From the NCBI RefSeq assembly GCF_900105805.1, contig NZ_LT629788.1:3534001-3598000 (forward strand): a stretch of DNA of 64,000 bases. Direction: 5' to 3'. The notes below the pieces were generated by a model. It was not told the DNA's origin and made no database searches. It saw only the letters and a program-made list of their open reading frames with translations. The DNA is from Pseudomonas moraviensis. GTDB taxonomy: Bacteria; Pseudomonadota; Gammaproteobacteria; Pseudomonadales; Pseudomonadaceae. The position numbers and the translations under genes were made by a program. Shown in pieces: positions 46,162 to 54,887 of this stretch (position 1 is the stretch's first letter; each line of letters opens with the position of its first letter).

Positions 46162-48911
46162 ACGCTCGCGCCTTGACTCGCACACCAGACATAGTCGCTT
46201 GGGATGGCAGAGGCCTGGCTGTCAGACAGATTGCCTGTTTGCGCAAACCCGGTGACCCTGCTGTGCAAATGCTTGTCGCTCGTCAGTATTACAACGCGAC
46301 AGGCGCGGTGGTTGAAAAATGGGATGCGCGTCTTTTTGGCTCAAGCCCCCGTCCCAACCTTGCCCTCGTCTATTCACTGAACGGCGAGCCCTTGAAAACC
46401 GATAGCGTCGACGCCGGCTGGCGCCTGACCCTGCCCGGGCTGGCCGGTGAGCCTTTGCGCCGCTGGGACCAGCGCGGCAGCCATTGGCAGACGCTCTTCG
46501 ATGCGCAACTGCGGGTGGTCGCCGTCGAGGAAAATGGCCGGCCCAACGTGGATGTTTTCATCTACGCCGACGCCTCGGCCGAGGCGGGGCTCAATCAGCG
46601 CGGCCAGTTGCTGGAACAAGAGGATCGTGCCGGCTCACTGCTTACCGACAGTTTTTCCCTGACCGGCCCGTCTCTGAGGGAAACCCGCACGTTCCACGAC
46701 GGTGAGCCATTTACCAGCCACCAAGTGTTCAGCCCCCTCGGCGCACTGCTGGAGCAGACCGACGCCGGCGGCCACCGGCGACGCTTATGTTACGGCCTGG
46801 CCGGGCAACTCAAGGACGCGCAACTGCAGATCAGCGGCACGTCTGACTGGCAACCGGTGCTGATCGACGCGCAGTACAACGCCAACGACCAGATCATCGA
46901 ACAACTGGCCGGGAATCGGGTGCACAGCACGTGGACGTATGACCCGGCGGATAATCGTTTGCACACCCAGTCCAGCCACCACGAAGACCGTGGGGTCCTG
47001 CAAAACCTCGAGTACTTCTACGACCGCGTCGGCAACATCACCCGCATCGAAGACCACGCTTTTGCGCCGCGATATTTCGCCAACCAACGGATCGACGGCC
47101 ACCGTGATTTCATCTATGACTCGCTTTATCGGCTGATCAGCGCCACCGGCCACGATGCGGGCCCGCCGCCGGACATCCCCGGTCTGCCGCAACCGGGTGA
47201 CCCTAACGATCGCCGCAACTACACCCAGACCTATGAGTACGATCACGGTGGCAACCTGATCGAGCTGTGCCATGTACGGGCGGGCAACCATTACACCCGG
47301 CAAATGCGCATCGATCCGAACAGTAATCGCGGGGTACGCTGGAAAACAGACGATCCGGAACCGGAGTTCGACGTTCTGTTCGATCGCCACGGCAACCTGA
47401 ACGCGATGAACCCCTGCAAACCGCTGACCTGGAATGCCCGCGACGAGCTGCAAAGCGTGACCCTGATCCAGCGCCCGGACGGCCCCGATGATGCCGAACA
47501 TTACCGCTACAGCCAGGGCATGCGCGTGTTCAAACGCCACGAATTCCATAGCTCCGCAGCCGCCCACTTTCATCAGGTGCGCTACTTGCCGGGGCTGGAA
47601 ATCCGCACCCGCGACAACGGCGAAGAACTGCACGTCATCACCCTCGGCAACGCCCGTTGCCTGCATTGGGTAGCGAAAAAACCCGAAGGCATCGCCACCG
47701 ATCAACTGCGCTACAGCCTGGAAGATCACCTCGGCTCCTGCGTGATGGAACTCGGTCAGCAGGCGCAACTGATCAGCGCCGAAGGTTACTACCCGTTCGG
47801 CGCCACGGCGTGGATGACCGCGCCTTCAGAGATCGAGGCCCCCTACAAGTTCATCCGCTATTCGGGCAAGGAGATGGACACCAGCGGTTTGTATTACTAC
47901 GGCGCCCGTTATTACGCGCCATGGTTGCAGCGCTGGGTCAGTGCGGATCCGGCGGGGGATGTGGATGGGCTGAACCTGTATGGATTCGTGCGCAACAATC
48001 CGATGACTTACTTCGACACGACAGGCAACAAAACAGAAGAAGCCCAGCCGTCAAGCACAGGCGCTCTGGCGTTTATTACCGGAAACACTCCCACAGAGCG
48101 TATGCAGAAGAAACTGGCCTTCCATAACGAGCTGCTTTCAGCGGTCGATCTGGCTGTCAGGGATGTCACCACACAGATACTCAATCATCGTTCCGAGACC
48201 AACAGCAGGGTATCAACCGCGAAACGAACAGGTTTTTTTCTTGCGGAAAAGGGCGCGTCCAACGCGGTTGGCATAGGCATGGGCGCAGCCGGGGTAGCAA
48301 TGGGAATCCCTGGCGGCCCTCTGGGAATGCTGATTGGCGGAGCTCTTGGTTTCGTCGTCGGAAAAACCGTGAGTAGAACGACGAAAGCGATCGGCAAAAA
48401 AACCGGTTTGAACACCTCCATCAGCTTGCAAACGGATCGATTGAAAGGACCCAGGCTGTTAAAGCAAACCCAGGGCGAACAAGGGCCCGTGATCAACTTT
48501 AAAGCTATCGCCAGTTACAACCCGCTCACACCAGAAGGACGGCAAGAGATCCAACAAGGCGGCATCGCGGCTGGCAAGGAACTGGCCCTGGCAGCCGCTG
48601 GCAAGATCCCCTACGTCGGGCCGGCCATCAAGGTGATTCCGGACACCCTCGATCTCTTGAATGAAATAGTAACCAGCGCAAATGATCTTACCGAGGATGA
48701 GGTGACTGCACTGGATGCCGACATTACCGACACGATCAATATGCTGCAGTATCGCTCGAAACATTTAATCGAAACGGTCAAGACCCTAAGTCGTACGGAC
48801 CCCTCCAAGCGCATTGAACGCATTGAACGCGATACAGGACAGCGAATAAGAAGGCTGCGAAACCTGAGGACCGTGCTTCATTCCAATTCGTCGACTTTTA
48901 CTGCCGTATGA
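46158..48911 (+). CDS. Insecticidal toxin complex TcC subunit 2 (RHS core with a different C-terminal toxin)
   Basis: The 917-residue protein starts at an ATG that overlaps the TcC1 stop (ATGA). Residues 79-610 are almost identical to TcC1; the first 78 residues are diverged but homologous (GRGLAVRQIACLRKPGDP). The RHS core ends with NLYGFVRNNPMTYFDTTG. The remaining 300 residues are unique: a helical segment (EERMQKKLAFHNELLSAVDL-like), a glycine-rich hydrophobic stretch (AVGIGMGAAGVAMGIPGGPL, GGALGFVVGKTVSRTTKAIG), a second such motif (AAAGKIPYVGPAIKVIPDTL) and a basic tail (RIERDTGQRIRRLRNLRTVL). It may be a pore- or membrane-active toxin; this is not established. Confidence 0.9.
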   Translation: MNARALTRTPDIVAWDGRGLAVRQIACLRKPGDPAVQMLVARQYYNATGAVVEKWDARLFGSSPRPNLALVYSLNGEPLKTDSVDAGWRLTLPGLAGEPLRRWDQRGSHWQTLFDAQLRVVAVEENGRPNVDVFIYADASAEAGLNQRGQLLEQEDRAGSLLTDSFSLTGPSLRETRTFHDGEPFTSHQVFSPLGALLEQTDAGGHRRRLCYGLAGQLKDAQLQISGTSDWQPVLIDAQYNANDQIIEQLAGNRVHSTWTYDPADNRLHTQSSHHEDRGVLQNLEYFYDRVGNITRIEDHAFAPRYFANQRIDGHRDFIYDSLYRLISATGHDAGPPPDIPGLPQPGDPNDRRNYTQTYEYDHGGNLIELCHVRAGNHYTRQMRIDPNSNRGVRWKTDDPEPEFDVLFDRHGNLNAMNPCKPLTWNARDELQSVTLIQRPDGPDDAEHYRYSQGMRVFKRHEFHSSAAAHFHQVRYLPGLEIRTRDNGEELHVITLGNARCLHWVAKKPEGIATDQLRYSLEDHLGSCVMELGQQAQLISAEGYYPFGATAWMTAPSEIEAPYKFIRYSGKEMDTSGLYYYGARYYAPWLQRWVSADPAGDVDGLNLYGFVRNNPMTYFDTTGNKTEEAQPSSTGALAFITGNTPTERMQKKLAFHNELLSAVDLAVRDVTTQILNHRSETNSRVSTAKRTGFFLAEKGASNAVGIGMGAAGVAMGIPGGPLGMLIGGALGFVVGKTVSRTTKAIGKKTGLNTSISLQTDRLKGPRLLKQTQGEQGPVINFKAIASYNPLTPEGRQEIQQGGIAAGKELALAAAGKIPYVGPAIKVIPDTLDLLNEIVTSANDLTEDEVTALDADITDTINMLQYRSKHLIETVKTLSRTDPSKRIERIERDTGQRIRRLRNLRTVLHSNSSTFTAV
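46392..47989 (+). repeat. Near-identical TcC core repeat, copy 2
   Basis: This is the partner of the block at 43672-45269. Most of the few differences are single-base changes, some of which alter residues (for example Q to E at TYEYDHGG). Confidence 0.95.
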
Positions 48912-48987
48912 AAAGGTGACGACGCCGCTCCTGGCCTGAACAGTGCTCATGGTAAGGTGCCTGCCCGTCCTTATTCCTGCGCCCAGC

Positions 48988-50748
48988 ATGCTGCCGACTT
49001 CCCGTACCCTGCGTCTGTCGTTGTATTCCCTGCTGATCATCGCCGGCACTGTCGTGGCCGCGACGCTCGCCATGCGCCACGCCGAGCGTCAGGCACAGGA
49101 AGAAGACGCCACCCGCGCGAACCAGCAACTGGGGCTCTACGCCAACTCATTGCACACCCTGATCGACCGCTACCGCGCGCTGCCCGCCGTGCTGGCGCTG
49201 GATCCGCAATTGCGTTCGGCACTGGGCGGCCCTGTCGATGCGGCGCAGCAGACCGCACTGAATCTGAAGCTGGAAAAGATCAATGGCGCGGCGCAGTCCT
49301 CGACCCTTGAACTGCTCGACCGCACCGGCCTGGCCGTGGCCGCCAGTAACTGGCGCTTGCCGAGCAGTTACGTCGGTCACAATTACGGCTTCCGCCCCTA
49401 CTTCAGCCAGACCCGCACCCAAGGCACCGGGCGTTTCTACGCGGTGGGTGTGACCAGCGGCATTCCCGGTTATTTCCTCTCAAGCGCTGTGCTCGGGGAC
49501 AACGGCGAGTTCCTTGGCGCGATGGTGGTCAAGCTGGAATTTCCCGAGCTGGAGCGCGAATGGAGTCAGGGCAGCGACACGCTGCTGGTCAGTGATGCGC
49601 GCGGGATCATCTTCATCGCCAACCAGCCGGGCTGGCGTTATCGCGCCTTGCGGCCGTTGAGCGCCAGCGATCTGGCCGAGATCAAAACCACCCGCCAGTA
49701 CGACAAGCAATCGCTGGTCCCTTTGACCCATTTGCCGCTACGGCGCTTCGATGACAACAGCGATCTGCGCCGGGTCGAAGGCCCGCAGGGCACGGCGGAT
49801 TATCTGTGGGAATCGCTGCCGCTGACGACCGAAGGCTGGACCCTGCACCTGCTGCGCCGCCCGCAAGTGGCCTTCGAGGATTTGCGCAACGCCGCGCTGG
49901 CCGCCGCCGGGGTGTGGCTGGCGCTGGTGTTTCTGTTGCTGTTTCTCAACCAGCGCTGGCGGCTGGCCAAGGTCCGCCAGCGCAATCGCGAAGAACTCGA
50001 GCGTCTGGTCGAGGAGCGTACCCGCGACCTGCGCACTGCTCAGGAAGGTCTGGTGCAGTCGGCCAAGCTTGCCGCGCTGGGGCAGATGTCCGCCGCGCTG
50101 GCCCATGAAATCAATCAACCGCTGACCGCTCAGCGCATGCAACTGGCGACCCTGCGCCTGCTGCTCGAACATGGCCGCGTGGATGACGCGTACAAGGCGC
50201 TGAAACCGGTGGATGACATGCTTACGCGCATGGCCGCCCTCACCGGCCACCTCAAGACTTTCGCCCGCAAAAGTCCGAGCGGTTTGCGTGAGCGTCTGGA
50301 TCTGGCGACCGTGGTCGATCAATCGCTGCAATTGCTCGATGCGCGGCTGCGCGACGAGCAGGTCAGCCTGGTGCTGCATCTGACACGCCCGGCATGGGTG
50401 CGCGGTGATGCGATTCGTCTCGAACAGGTGCTGATCAACCTGTTGCGCAATGCGCTGGACGCCATGCAAGGCAAAGCCTGCAAGCGTCTGCAAATCCGTC
50501 TGGAGGCCGACGAGCAATTGTGGCGGCTGAGCGTCAGCGACAATGGTGGCGGCATTGCCGAGGAGCATCTGGGCCAGGTGTTCGATCCGTTCTTCACCAC
50601 CAAACCGGTGGGTGACGGCCTGGGCCTGGGGCTGGCAGTATCCTTCGCCATCGTGCATGAATCCGGCGGCCGTCTGAGCGCCGAGAATGCCGACAACGGC
50701 GCGGTGTTCAGTCTTACTTTGCCAATCGATCTGGAGGCACACATCTGA
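48988..50748 (+). CDS. mifS: Sensor histidine kinase of the DctB/MifS type
   Basis: The 586-residue membrane kinase has a first membrane segment (LSLYSLLIIAGTVVAATLA), a periplasmic Cache-like sensor of about 250 residues (GRFYAVGVTSGIPGYFLSSA), a second membrane segment (AALAAAGVWLALVFLLLFLN) and a cytoplasmic kinase. The H-box is ALAHEINQPLTAQRMQLATL, the N-box LINLLRNALDAM, and the G-boxes VSDNGGGIAEEHLGQVF and GDGLGLGLAVSFAI. It overlaps its response regulator by 1 nt. The transporter downstream supports sensing of alpha-ketoglutarate or C4-dicarboxylates; MifS is the better match by context, but DctB cannot be excluded. The ATG at 48988 places the signal anchor at the N terminus. Confidence 0.85.
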   Translation: MLPTSRTLRLSLYSLLIIAGTVVAATLAMRHAERQAQEEDATRANQQLGLYANSLHTLIDRYRALPAVLALDPQLRSALGGPVDAAQQTALNLKLEKINGAAQSSTLELLDRTGLAVAASNWRLPSSYVGHNYGFRPYFSQTRTQGTGRFYAVGVTSGIPGYFLSSAVLGDNGEFLGAMVVKLEFPELEREWSQGSDTLLVSDARGIIFIANQPGWRYRALRPLSASDLAEIKTTRQYDKQSLVPLTHLPLRRFDDNSDLRRVEGPQGTADYLWESLPLTTEGWTLHLLRRPQVAFEDLRNAALAAAGVWLALVFLLLFLNQRWRLAKVRQRNREELERLVEERTRDLRTAQEGLVQSAKLAALGQMSAALAHEINQPLTAQRMQLATLRLLLEHGRVDDAYKALKPVDDMLTRMAALTGHLKTFARKSPSGLRERLDLATVVDQSLQLLDARLRDEQVSLVLHLTRPAWVRGDAIRLEQVLINLLRNALDAMQGKACKRLQIRLEADEQLWRLSVSDNGGGIAEEHLGQVFDPFFTTKPVGDGLGLGLAVSFAIVHESGGRLSAENADNGAVFSLTLPIDLEAHI

Positions 50749-52076
50749 TGCTCAATTCGGTGATGGTGGTCGACGACGAAAGCAGCATTCGCGACGCCGT
50801 CGAACAATGGCTGAGCCTGTCGGGCTTCGAAGTGCAGCTGTTCAGCCGCGCCGAAGAATGCCTCGCCGCGCTGCCGGAGCATTTTCCCGGGGTGATCCTC
50901 AGCGATGTGCGCATGCCCGGCATGGACGGTTTGCAATTGCTCGCCGAGGCGCAGAAGCGCGACGCAGACCTGCCGGTGATTCTGCTCACCGGCCACGGCG
51001 ACGTGCCGATGGCGGTTGAAGCCATGCGCGACGGCGCCTACGACTTTCTGGAAAAACCGTTCAGCCCGGAAACCCTGCTCGGCAGTCTGCGCAGGGCGCT
51101 GGACAAGCGCCGCCTGGTCCTGGAAAACCGCGCCCTGCACGAACTGGCCGACAACCGCGCGAAGCTGGATGCGACGTTGCTGGGCGTGTCTCGGGGTTTG
51201 CAGACGTTGCGTCGGCAGGTGCTGGATCTGGCGGCGCTGCCGGTCAACGTGCTGATCCGTGGCGAAACCGGCAGCGGCAAGGAACTGGTCGCGCGCTGCC
51301 TGCATGATTTCGGCCCGCGCGCCGACAAACCGTTCGTGGCGCTGAACTGCGCGGCGATCCCGGAACAACTGTTCGAGGCCGAACTGTTCGGCCATGAGAG
51401 CGGCGCGTTCACCGGCGCCTCGGGCAAGCGCATCGGCAAACTGGAGTACGCCGATGGCGGCACGCTGTTTCTCGACGAGATCGAAAGCATGCCGCTGGCC
51501 CAACAGGTGAAATTGCTGCGGGTGTTGCAGGAGCAAAAGCTTGAACGGCTGGGCTCGAATCAGAGCATTCGCGTCGATTTGCGCATCGTTGCGGCGACCA
51601 AACCGGACCTGCTTGATGAGGCCCGCGCCGGACGTTTTCGCGAAGACCTGGCTTATCGCCTGAACGTCGCCGAACTGCGCTTGCCGCCGCTGCGCGATCG
51701 CCGCGAAGATATTCCGTTGCTGTTCGAAACATTTGCCCAGAACGCCGCCCAGCGTCTGGGCCGGACCTTTCCACCGTTGACCGGCGCCCAACTGAGTCAC
51801 CTGCTCAGCCACGACTGGCCGGGCAACGTCCGCGAACTGGCCAACGTTGCCGAGCGTCAGGTGTTGGGGCTGGATGAACCAGTCGCCGGAATCGATCCGG
51901 GGCAATCGCTGGCGGCGCAGCAGGAAGCCTTCGAAGCGCAATGCCTGCGCGCGGCGCTGACCCGGCACAAAGGCGATGTGAAAGCCGTGCTCGAAGAACT
52001 GCAACTGCCGCGCCGCACGTTCAATGAAAAGATGCAGCGGCATGGGTTGAGTCGGGAGATGTTTTTGGCCGAGTGA
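50748..52076 (+). CDS. mifR: Sigma-54-dependent response regulator (MifR/DctD type)
   Basis: The 442-residue activator has a receiver domain with the phospho-acceptor Asp53 (VILSDVRMPGMDG). Its AAA+ domain contains Walker A GETGSGKE, the sigma-54 contact loop ESGAFTGA in intact form, and Walker B GGTLFLDEIESMP. A C-terminal Fis-type helix-turn-helix follows (KAVLEELQLPRRTFNEKMQR). It should turn on a -24/-12 promoter, and one lies in front of the transporter 300 bp downstream. It forms an operon with the kinase. The sequence is close to what I recall of MifR. Confidence 0.9.
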   Translation: MLNSVMVVDDESSIRDAVEQWLSLSGFEVQLFSRAEECLAALPEHFPGVILSDVRMPGMDGLQLLAEAQKRDADLPVILLTGHGDVPMAVEAMRDGAYDFLEKPFSPETLLGSLRRALDKRRLVLENRALHELADNRAKLDATLLGVSRGLQTLRRQVLDLAALPVNVLIRGETGSGKELVARCLHDFGPRADKPFVALNCAAIPEQLFEAELFGHESGAFTGASGKRIGKLEYADGGTLFLDEIESMPLAQQVKLLRVLQEQKLERLGSNQSIRVDLRIVAATKPDLLDEARAGRFREDLAYRLNVAELRLPPLRDRREDIPLLFETFAQNAAQRLGRTFPPLTGAQLSHLLSHDWPGNVRELANVAERQVLGLDEPVAGIDPGQSLAAQQEAFEAQCLRAALTRHKGDVKAVLEELQLPRRTFNEKMQRHGLSREMFLAE

Positions 52077-52108
52077 GGCAGAGATTTGTGGTGTAGCTGA
52101 AATCCCTC

Positions 52109-52268
52109 CCCCTCACCCCAGCCCTCTCCCCCAGGGGGGCGAGGGGGAAGGGAGCCGATCTCCATGCTTTCCCGAATCTGTATTCGACTCGATATTGCAG
52201 GTCGATGTAACCCACGAGAACACCTCGGTCAGTTCCCTCTCCCTCTGGGAGAGGGTTAGGGTGAGGGG
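52109..52268. repeat. MITE-like palindromic repeat, copy 1
   Basis: The ends CCCCTCACCCCAGCCCTCTCCC and GGGAGAGGGTTAGGGTGAGGGG are inverted repeats. The interior includes GAATCTGTATTCGACTCGAT and CACCTCGGTCAGTTCCCTCT, shared with copies at 56578 and 60979. It lies between the response regulator and its target promoter. Confidence 0.85.
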
Positions 52269-52288
52269 CTTTGATCTTCACGCCGATA

Positions 52289-52337
52289 AGCGGAAATCCG
52301 CTCACACAAACCAATCAGTCGGCACAAATCCGCTCAC
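52289..52337 (+). promoter_or_regulatory. Candidate activator sites (UAS) for the response regulator
   Basis: AAATCCGCTCAC occurs twice (52294-52305 and 52326-52337), exactly 32 bp or about three helical turns apart. The first lies within a perfect palindrome, AGCGGA-AA-TCCGCT (52289-52302). The sites are 40-85 bp upstream of the -24 element, a usual distance for an enhancer. Confidence 0.5.
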
Positions 52338-52376
52338 CCATTCCCCCTACCCCCTCTAAACCGGCCCTCCGGCCCT

Positions 52377-52392
52377 TGGCACAGCTCCTGCT
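52377..52392 (+). promoter_or_regulatory. Sigma-54 promoter of the MHS transporter gene
   Basis: TGGCAC-N5-CTGCT has the invariant GG and GC exactly 12 bp apart and matches the TGGCAC-N5-TTGCW consensus except for one base. It lies 62 bp before the ATG of the transporter, next to a sigma-54-type activator gene. Confidence 0.75.
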
Positions 52393-52454
52393 ATAGCCCC
52401 GGCAGGCTGCGTTCCGACGCGCTCCACAAAAACAATTAAACGAAGGATCCTTCA

Positions 52455-53774
52455 ATGGATAACTCCAACGCCCTGCCCCTCGGGTCGGCTGCCGTGCCGG
52501 CCAAACCGAGAACCACCGCCAGCCGGATCAAATCGATCTTCAGCGGCTCTGTCGGCAACATGGTCGAATGGTACGACTGGTACGTGTATGCCGCCTTCTC
52601 CCTGTACTTCGCCAAGACCTTCTTCCCCGCCGGTTCAACCACCGCGCAACTGATGAACACCGCAGCGATCTTCGCCGTCGGCTTCCTGATGCGCCCGATC
52701 GGTGGCTGGCTGATGGGCATGTACGCCGACAAGGTCGGACGCAAGAAAGCGCTGATGGCCTCGGTGTACCTGATGTGCTTCGGCTCGCTGCTGATTGCCC
52801 TGAGCCCGAACTATGAAACCATCGGCATCGGCGCGCCGATCCTGCTGGTGTTCGCCCGCCTGCTGCAAGGCCTGTCGGTCGGTGGCGAGTACGGCACGTC
52901 GGCGACGTATCTGTCCGAGATGGCGACCAAGGAACGTCGCGGCTTCTTCTCCAGCTTCCAGTACGTAACGCTGATCTCCGGCCAGCTCATCGCCCTCGGC
53001 GTGCTGATCGTGCTGCAAAACATGCTGACTACCGAACAGCTGTACGCGTGGGGCTGGCGCATCCCGTTCGCCATCGGCGCGCTGTGTGCGGTCGTGGCGC
53101 TGTACCTGCGTCGCGGCATGGAAGAAACCGAGTCGTTCACCAAAAAAGAGAAGTCCAAGGAAAGCGCCATGCGCACCTTGATGCGCCACCCGAAAGAGCT
53201 GTTGACCGTGGTCGGCCTGACCATGGGCGGTACCCTGGCGTTCTACACCTACACCACTTACATGCAGAAATACCTGGTGAACACCGTCGGCATGAGCATC
53301 TCCGACTCGACCACCATTTCTGCCGCAACACTGTTCCTGTTCATGTGCCTGCAACCGATCATCGGTGGCCTGTCGGACAAGATCGGCCGGCGCCCGATCC
53401 TGATCGCCTTCGGCGTGCTCGGTACGATCTTCACCGTGCCGATCCTGATGACCCTGCACACCATCCAGACCTGGTGGGGCGCGTTCTTCCTGATCATGGC
53501 GGCGCTGATCATCGTCAGCGGCTACACCTCGATCAACGCCGTGGTGAAAGCTGAATTGTTCCCGACCGAAATCCGCGCCCTGGGCGTCGGGCTGCCGTAT
53601 GCACTGACCGTATCGATCTTCGGCGGCACCGCTGAATACATCGCGCTGTGGTTCAAGAGCATCGGCATGGAAACCGGTTACTACTGGTACGTCACCGCAT
53701 GCATTGCCGTGTCGCTGCTGGTGTACATCACCATGAAAGACACCCAGAAGCATTCGCGGATCGTGACTGACTGA
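52455..53774 (+). CDS. MHS-family MFS transporter, alpha-ketoglutarate/dicarboxylate type (KgtP-like)
   Basis: The 439-residue protein has 12 predicted membrane segments. The family motifs are SGSVGNMVEWYDWYVYAAFS near the N terminus, the loop DKVGRKKALMASVYLMCFG, LLQGLSVGGEYGTSATYLSE and the second-half loop DKIGRRPILIAFGVLG. It is a proton symporter for an organic acid, closest as I recall to P. aeruginosa PA5530, which takes up alpha-ketoglutarate under MifSR and RpoN control. The adjacent kinase and regulator, the sigma-54 promoter and the candidate activator sites all fit this role. Confidence 0.9.
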   Translation: MDNSNALPLGSAAVPAKPRTTASRIKSIFSGSVGNMVEWYDWYVYAAFSLYFAKTFFPAGSTTAQLMNTAAIFAVGFLMRPIGGWLMGMYADKVGRKKALMASVYLMCFGSLLIALSPNYETIGIGAPILLVFARLLQGLSVGGEYGTSATYLSEMATKERRGFFSSFQYVTLISGQLIALGVLIVLQNMLTTEQLYAWGWRIPFAIGALCAVVALYLRRGMEETESFTKKEKSKESAMRTLMRHPKELLTVVGLTMGGTLAFYTYTTYMQKYLVNTVGMSISDSTTISAATLFLFMCLQPIIGGLSDKIGRRPILIAFGVLGTIFTVPILMTLHTIQTWWGAFFLIMAALIIVSGYTSINAVVKAELFPTEIRALGVGLPYALTVSIFGGTAEYIALWFKSIGMETGYYWYVTACIAVSLLVYITMKDTQKHSRIVTD

Positions 53775-53801
53775 TAGGGCTTTTGATCAACACAAATCCA
53801 C

Positions 53802-53891
53802 TGTAGGAGTGAGCCTGCTCGCGATAGCGGTGTATCAGTCGCCATCACTGATATCTGACACACCGCCATCGCGAGCAGGCTCACTCCTACA
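53802..53891. repeat. REPIN (GTAGGAGTGAGCCTGCTCGCGAT type)
   Basis: TGTAGGAGTGAGCCTGCTCGCGAT is mirrored by ATCGCGAGCAGGCTCACTCCTACA. It lies between the transporter and the flavin reductase-like gene and may end transcription from the former. Confidence 0.92.
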
Positions 53892-53971
53892 AGGTTTGCA
53901 TCCGGGTGGAAATATGCACTGGCTCCTTGCACTATGGCTGCATCCGAATGCAGCTCAGGAATCCGCTCCCC

Positions 53972-54601
53972 ATGCCCGATGACATCCACTTCTACGAACC
54001 TGCCAATGGCCACGGCTTGCCTCACGATCCGTTCAACGCCATCGTCGGCCCGCGCCCCATCGGCTGGATCTCTTCGCAGGATGCCGAAGGCCGGCTCAAT
54101 CTGGCGCCGTACAGTTTCTTCAACGCCTTCAACTACATTCCGCCGATCATTGGTTTTTCCAGCATCGGGCGCAAAGACAGTCTGAACAACATCGAGCAGA
54201 CCGGTGAGTTCGTCTGGAACCTCGCCACCCGCCCGTTGGCCGAGCAGATGAACGAGAGCTGCGCGATGGTCGCGCCGGAGGTCAACGAGTTTGAACTGGC
54301 GGGGCTGACGACCGTGGCGTCGAAGGTGATTTCCGTCCCACGGGTCGCCGAAAGCCCGGTGTCCTTTGAGTGCAAGGTCACGCAGATCATTCAGCTGCAA
54401 CGCGCCGATGGCGCAACCGTGCCGAGCTGGCTGATTCTCGGCGAAGTGGTCGCCGTGCACATTGCCAAATGGCTGCTGAAAGATGGCGTCTACGACACCG
54501 CCGCCGCACAACCGATTCTGCGTGGCGGCGGGCCGGCGGATTATTTCCAGCTGGGGCCTGAAGCATTGTTCAAGATGTGGCGCCCGGGGGCGCAGAAATA
54601 A
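53972..54601 (+). CDS. Flavin reductase-like domain protein (FMN-binding split barrel)
   Basis: The 209-residue protein has the flavin-reductase-like fold: FNAIVGPRPIGWISSQDAEG is the signature, followed by NLAPYSFFNAFNYIPPIIGF and NIEQTGEFVWNLATRPLAEQ. It binds FMN and reduces flavin or acts with an oxygenase; no partner is adjacent. I chose the ATG at 53972 (MPDDIHFYEPANGHG) with a GGAAT site upstream over a longer frame that starts inside the REPIN flank. It is convergent with the next small gene. Confidence 0.85.
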   Translation: MPDDIHFYEPANGHGLPHDPFNAIVGPRPIGWISSQDAEGRLNLAPYSFFNAFNYIPPIIGFSSIGRKDSLNNIEQTGEFVWNLATRPLAEQMNESCAMVAPEVNEFELAGLTTVASKVISVPRVAESPVSFECKVTQIIQLQRADGATVPSWLILGEVVAVHIAKWLLKDGVYDTAAAQPILRGGGPADYFQLGPEALFKMWRPGAQK

Positions 54602-54844
54602 CTACCAGATCAGCTCGGCGTCATCAGTGACGCCCTGGAGTTTATCCAGCTCGTTGATCGCCGCTTCATCGGCTGCGATGGCGCCGGGAAACACCTGCTC
54701 GTTCAGCAATTTGTGAAAGCGCGGTGCGCCGCCCTCGATCAGGGCCTTGACCGCGATGGCCGCGTAATAACCCTTGTTGCCGCCCAGCTCGACGGGGACG
54801 ACTGCGGAGACTGCTTCGAAGCGTTCAAACTCTTTACGTGCCAT
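54602..54844 (-). CDS. Small conserved hypothetical protein, 80 aa
   Basis: The 80-residue protein starts MARKEFERFEAVSAVVPVEL, with GGNKGYYAAIAVKALIEGGA and a C-terminal acidic end (GVTDDAELIW). It has no signal peptide and no clear domain. The frame abuts the convergent flavin reductase gene with no gap, and the composition is protein-like. The same family appears in other Pseudomonas as far as I recall, but its function is unknown. Confidence 0.65.
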   Translation of the reverse strand: MARKEFERFEAVSAVVPVELGGNKGYYAAIAVKALIEGGAPRFHKLLNEQVFPGAIAADEAAINELDKLQGVTDDAELIW

Positions 54845-54887
54845 GTCGCGGATCCTGGCTCAATCAATTAAGCCGGACATTAAACCC

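Noticed and set aside
48912..48987. Terminator after the TcB-TcC operon
   Set aside because: No convincing hairpin with a T tract is visible in the 76-bp gap before the sensor kinase gene, so read-through cannot be excluded.
50319..52043. 574-codon frame antisense to the two-component genes
   Set aside because: Kinase and regulator motifs on the plus strand are complete, so the antisense frame is a GC-driven artefact.
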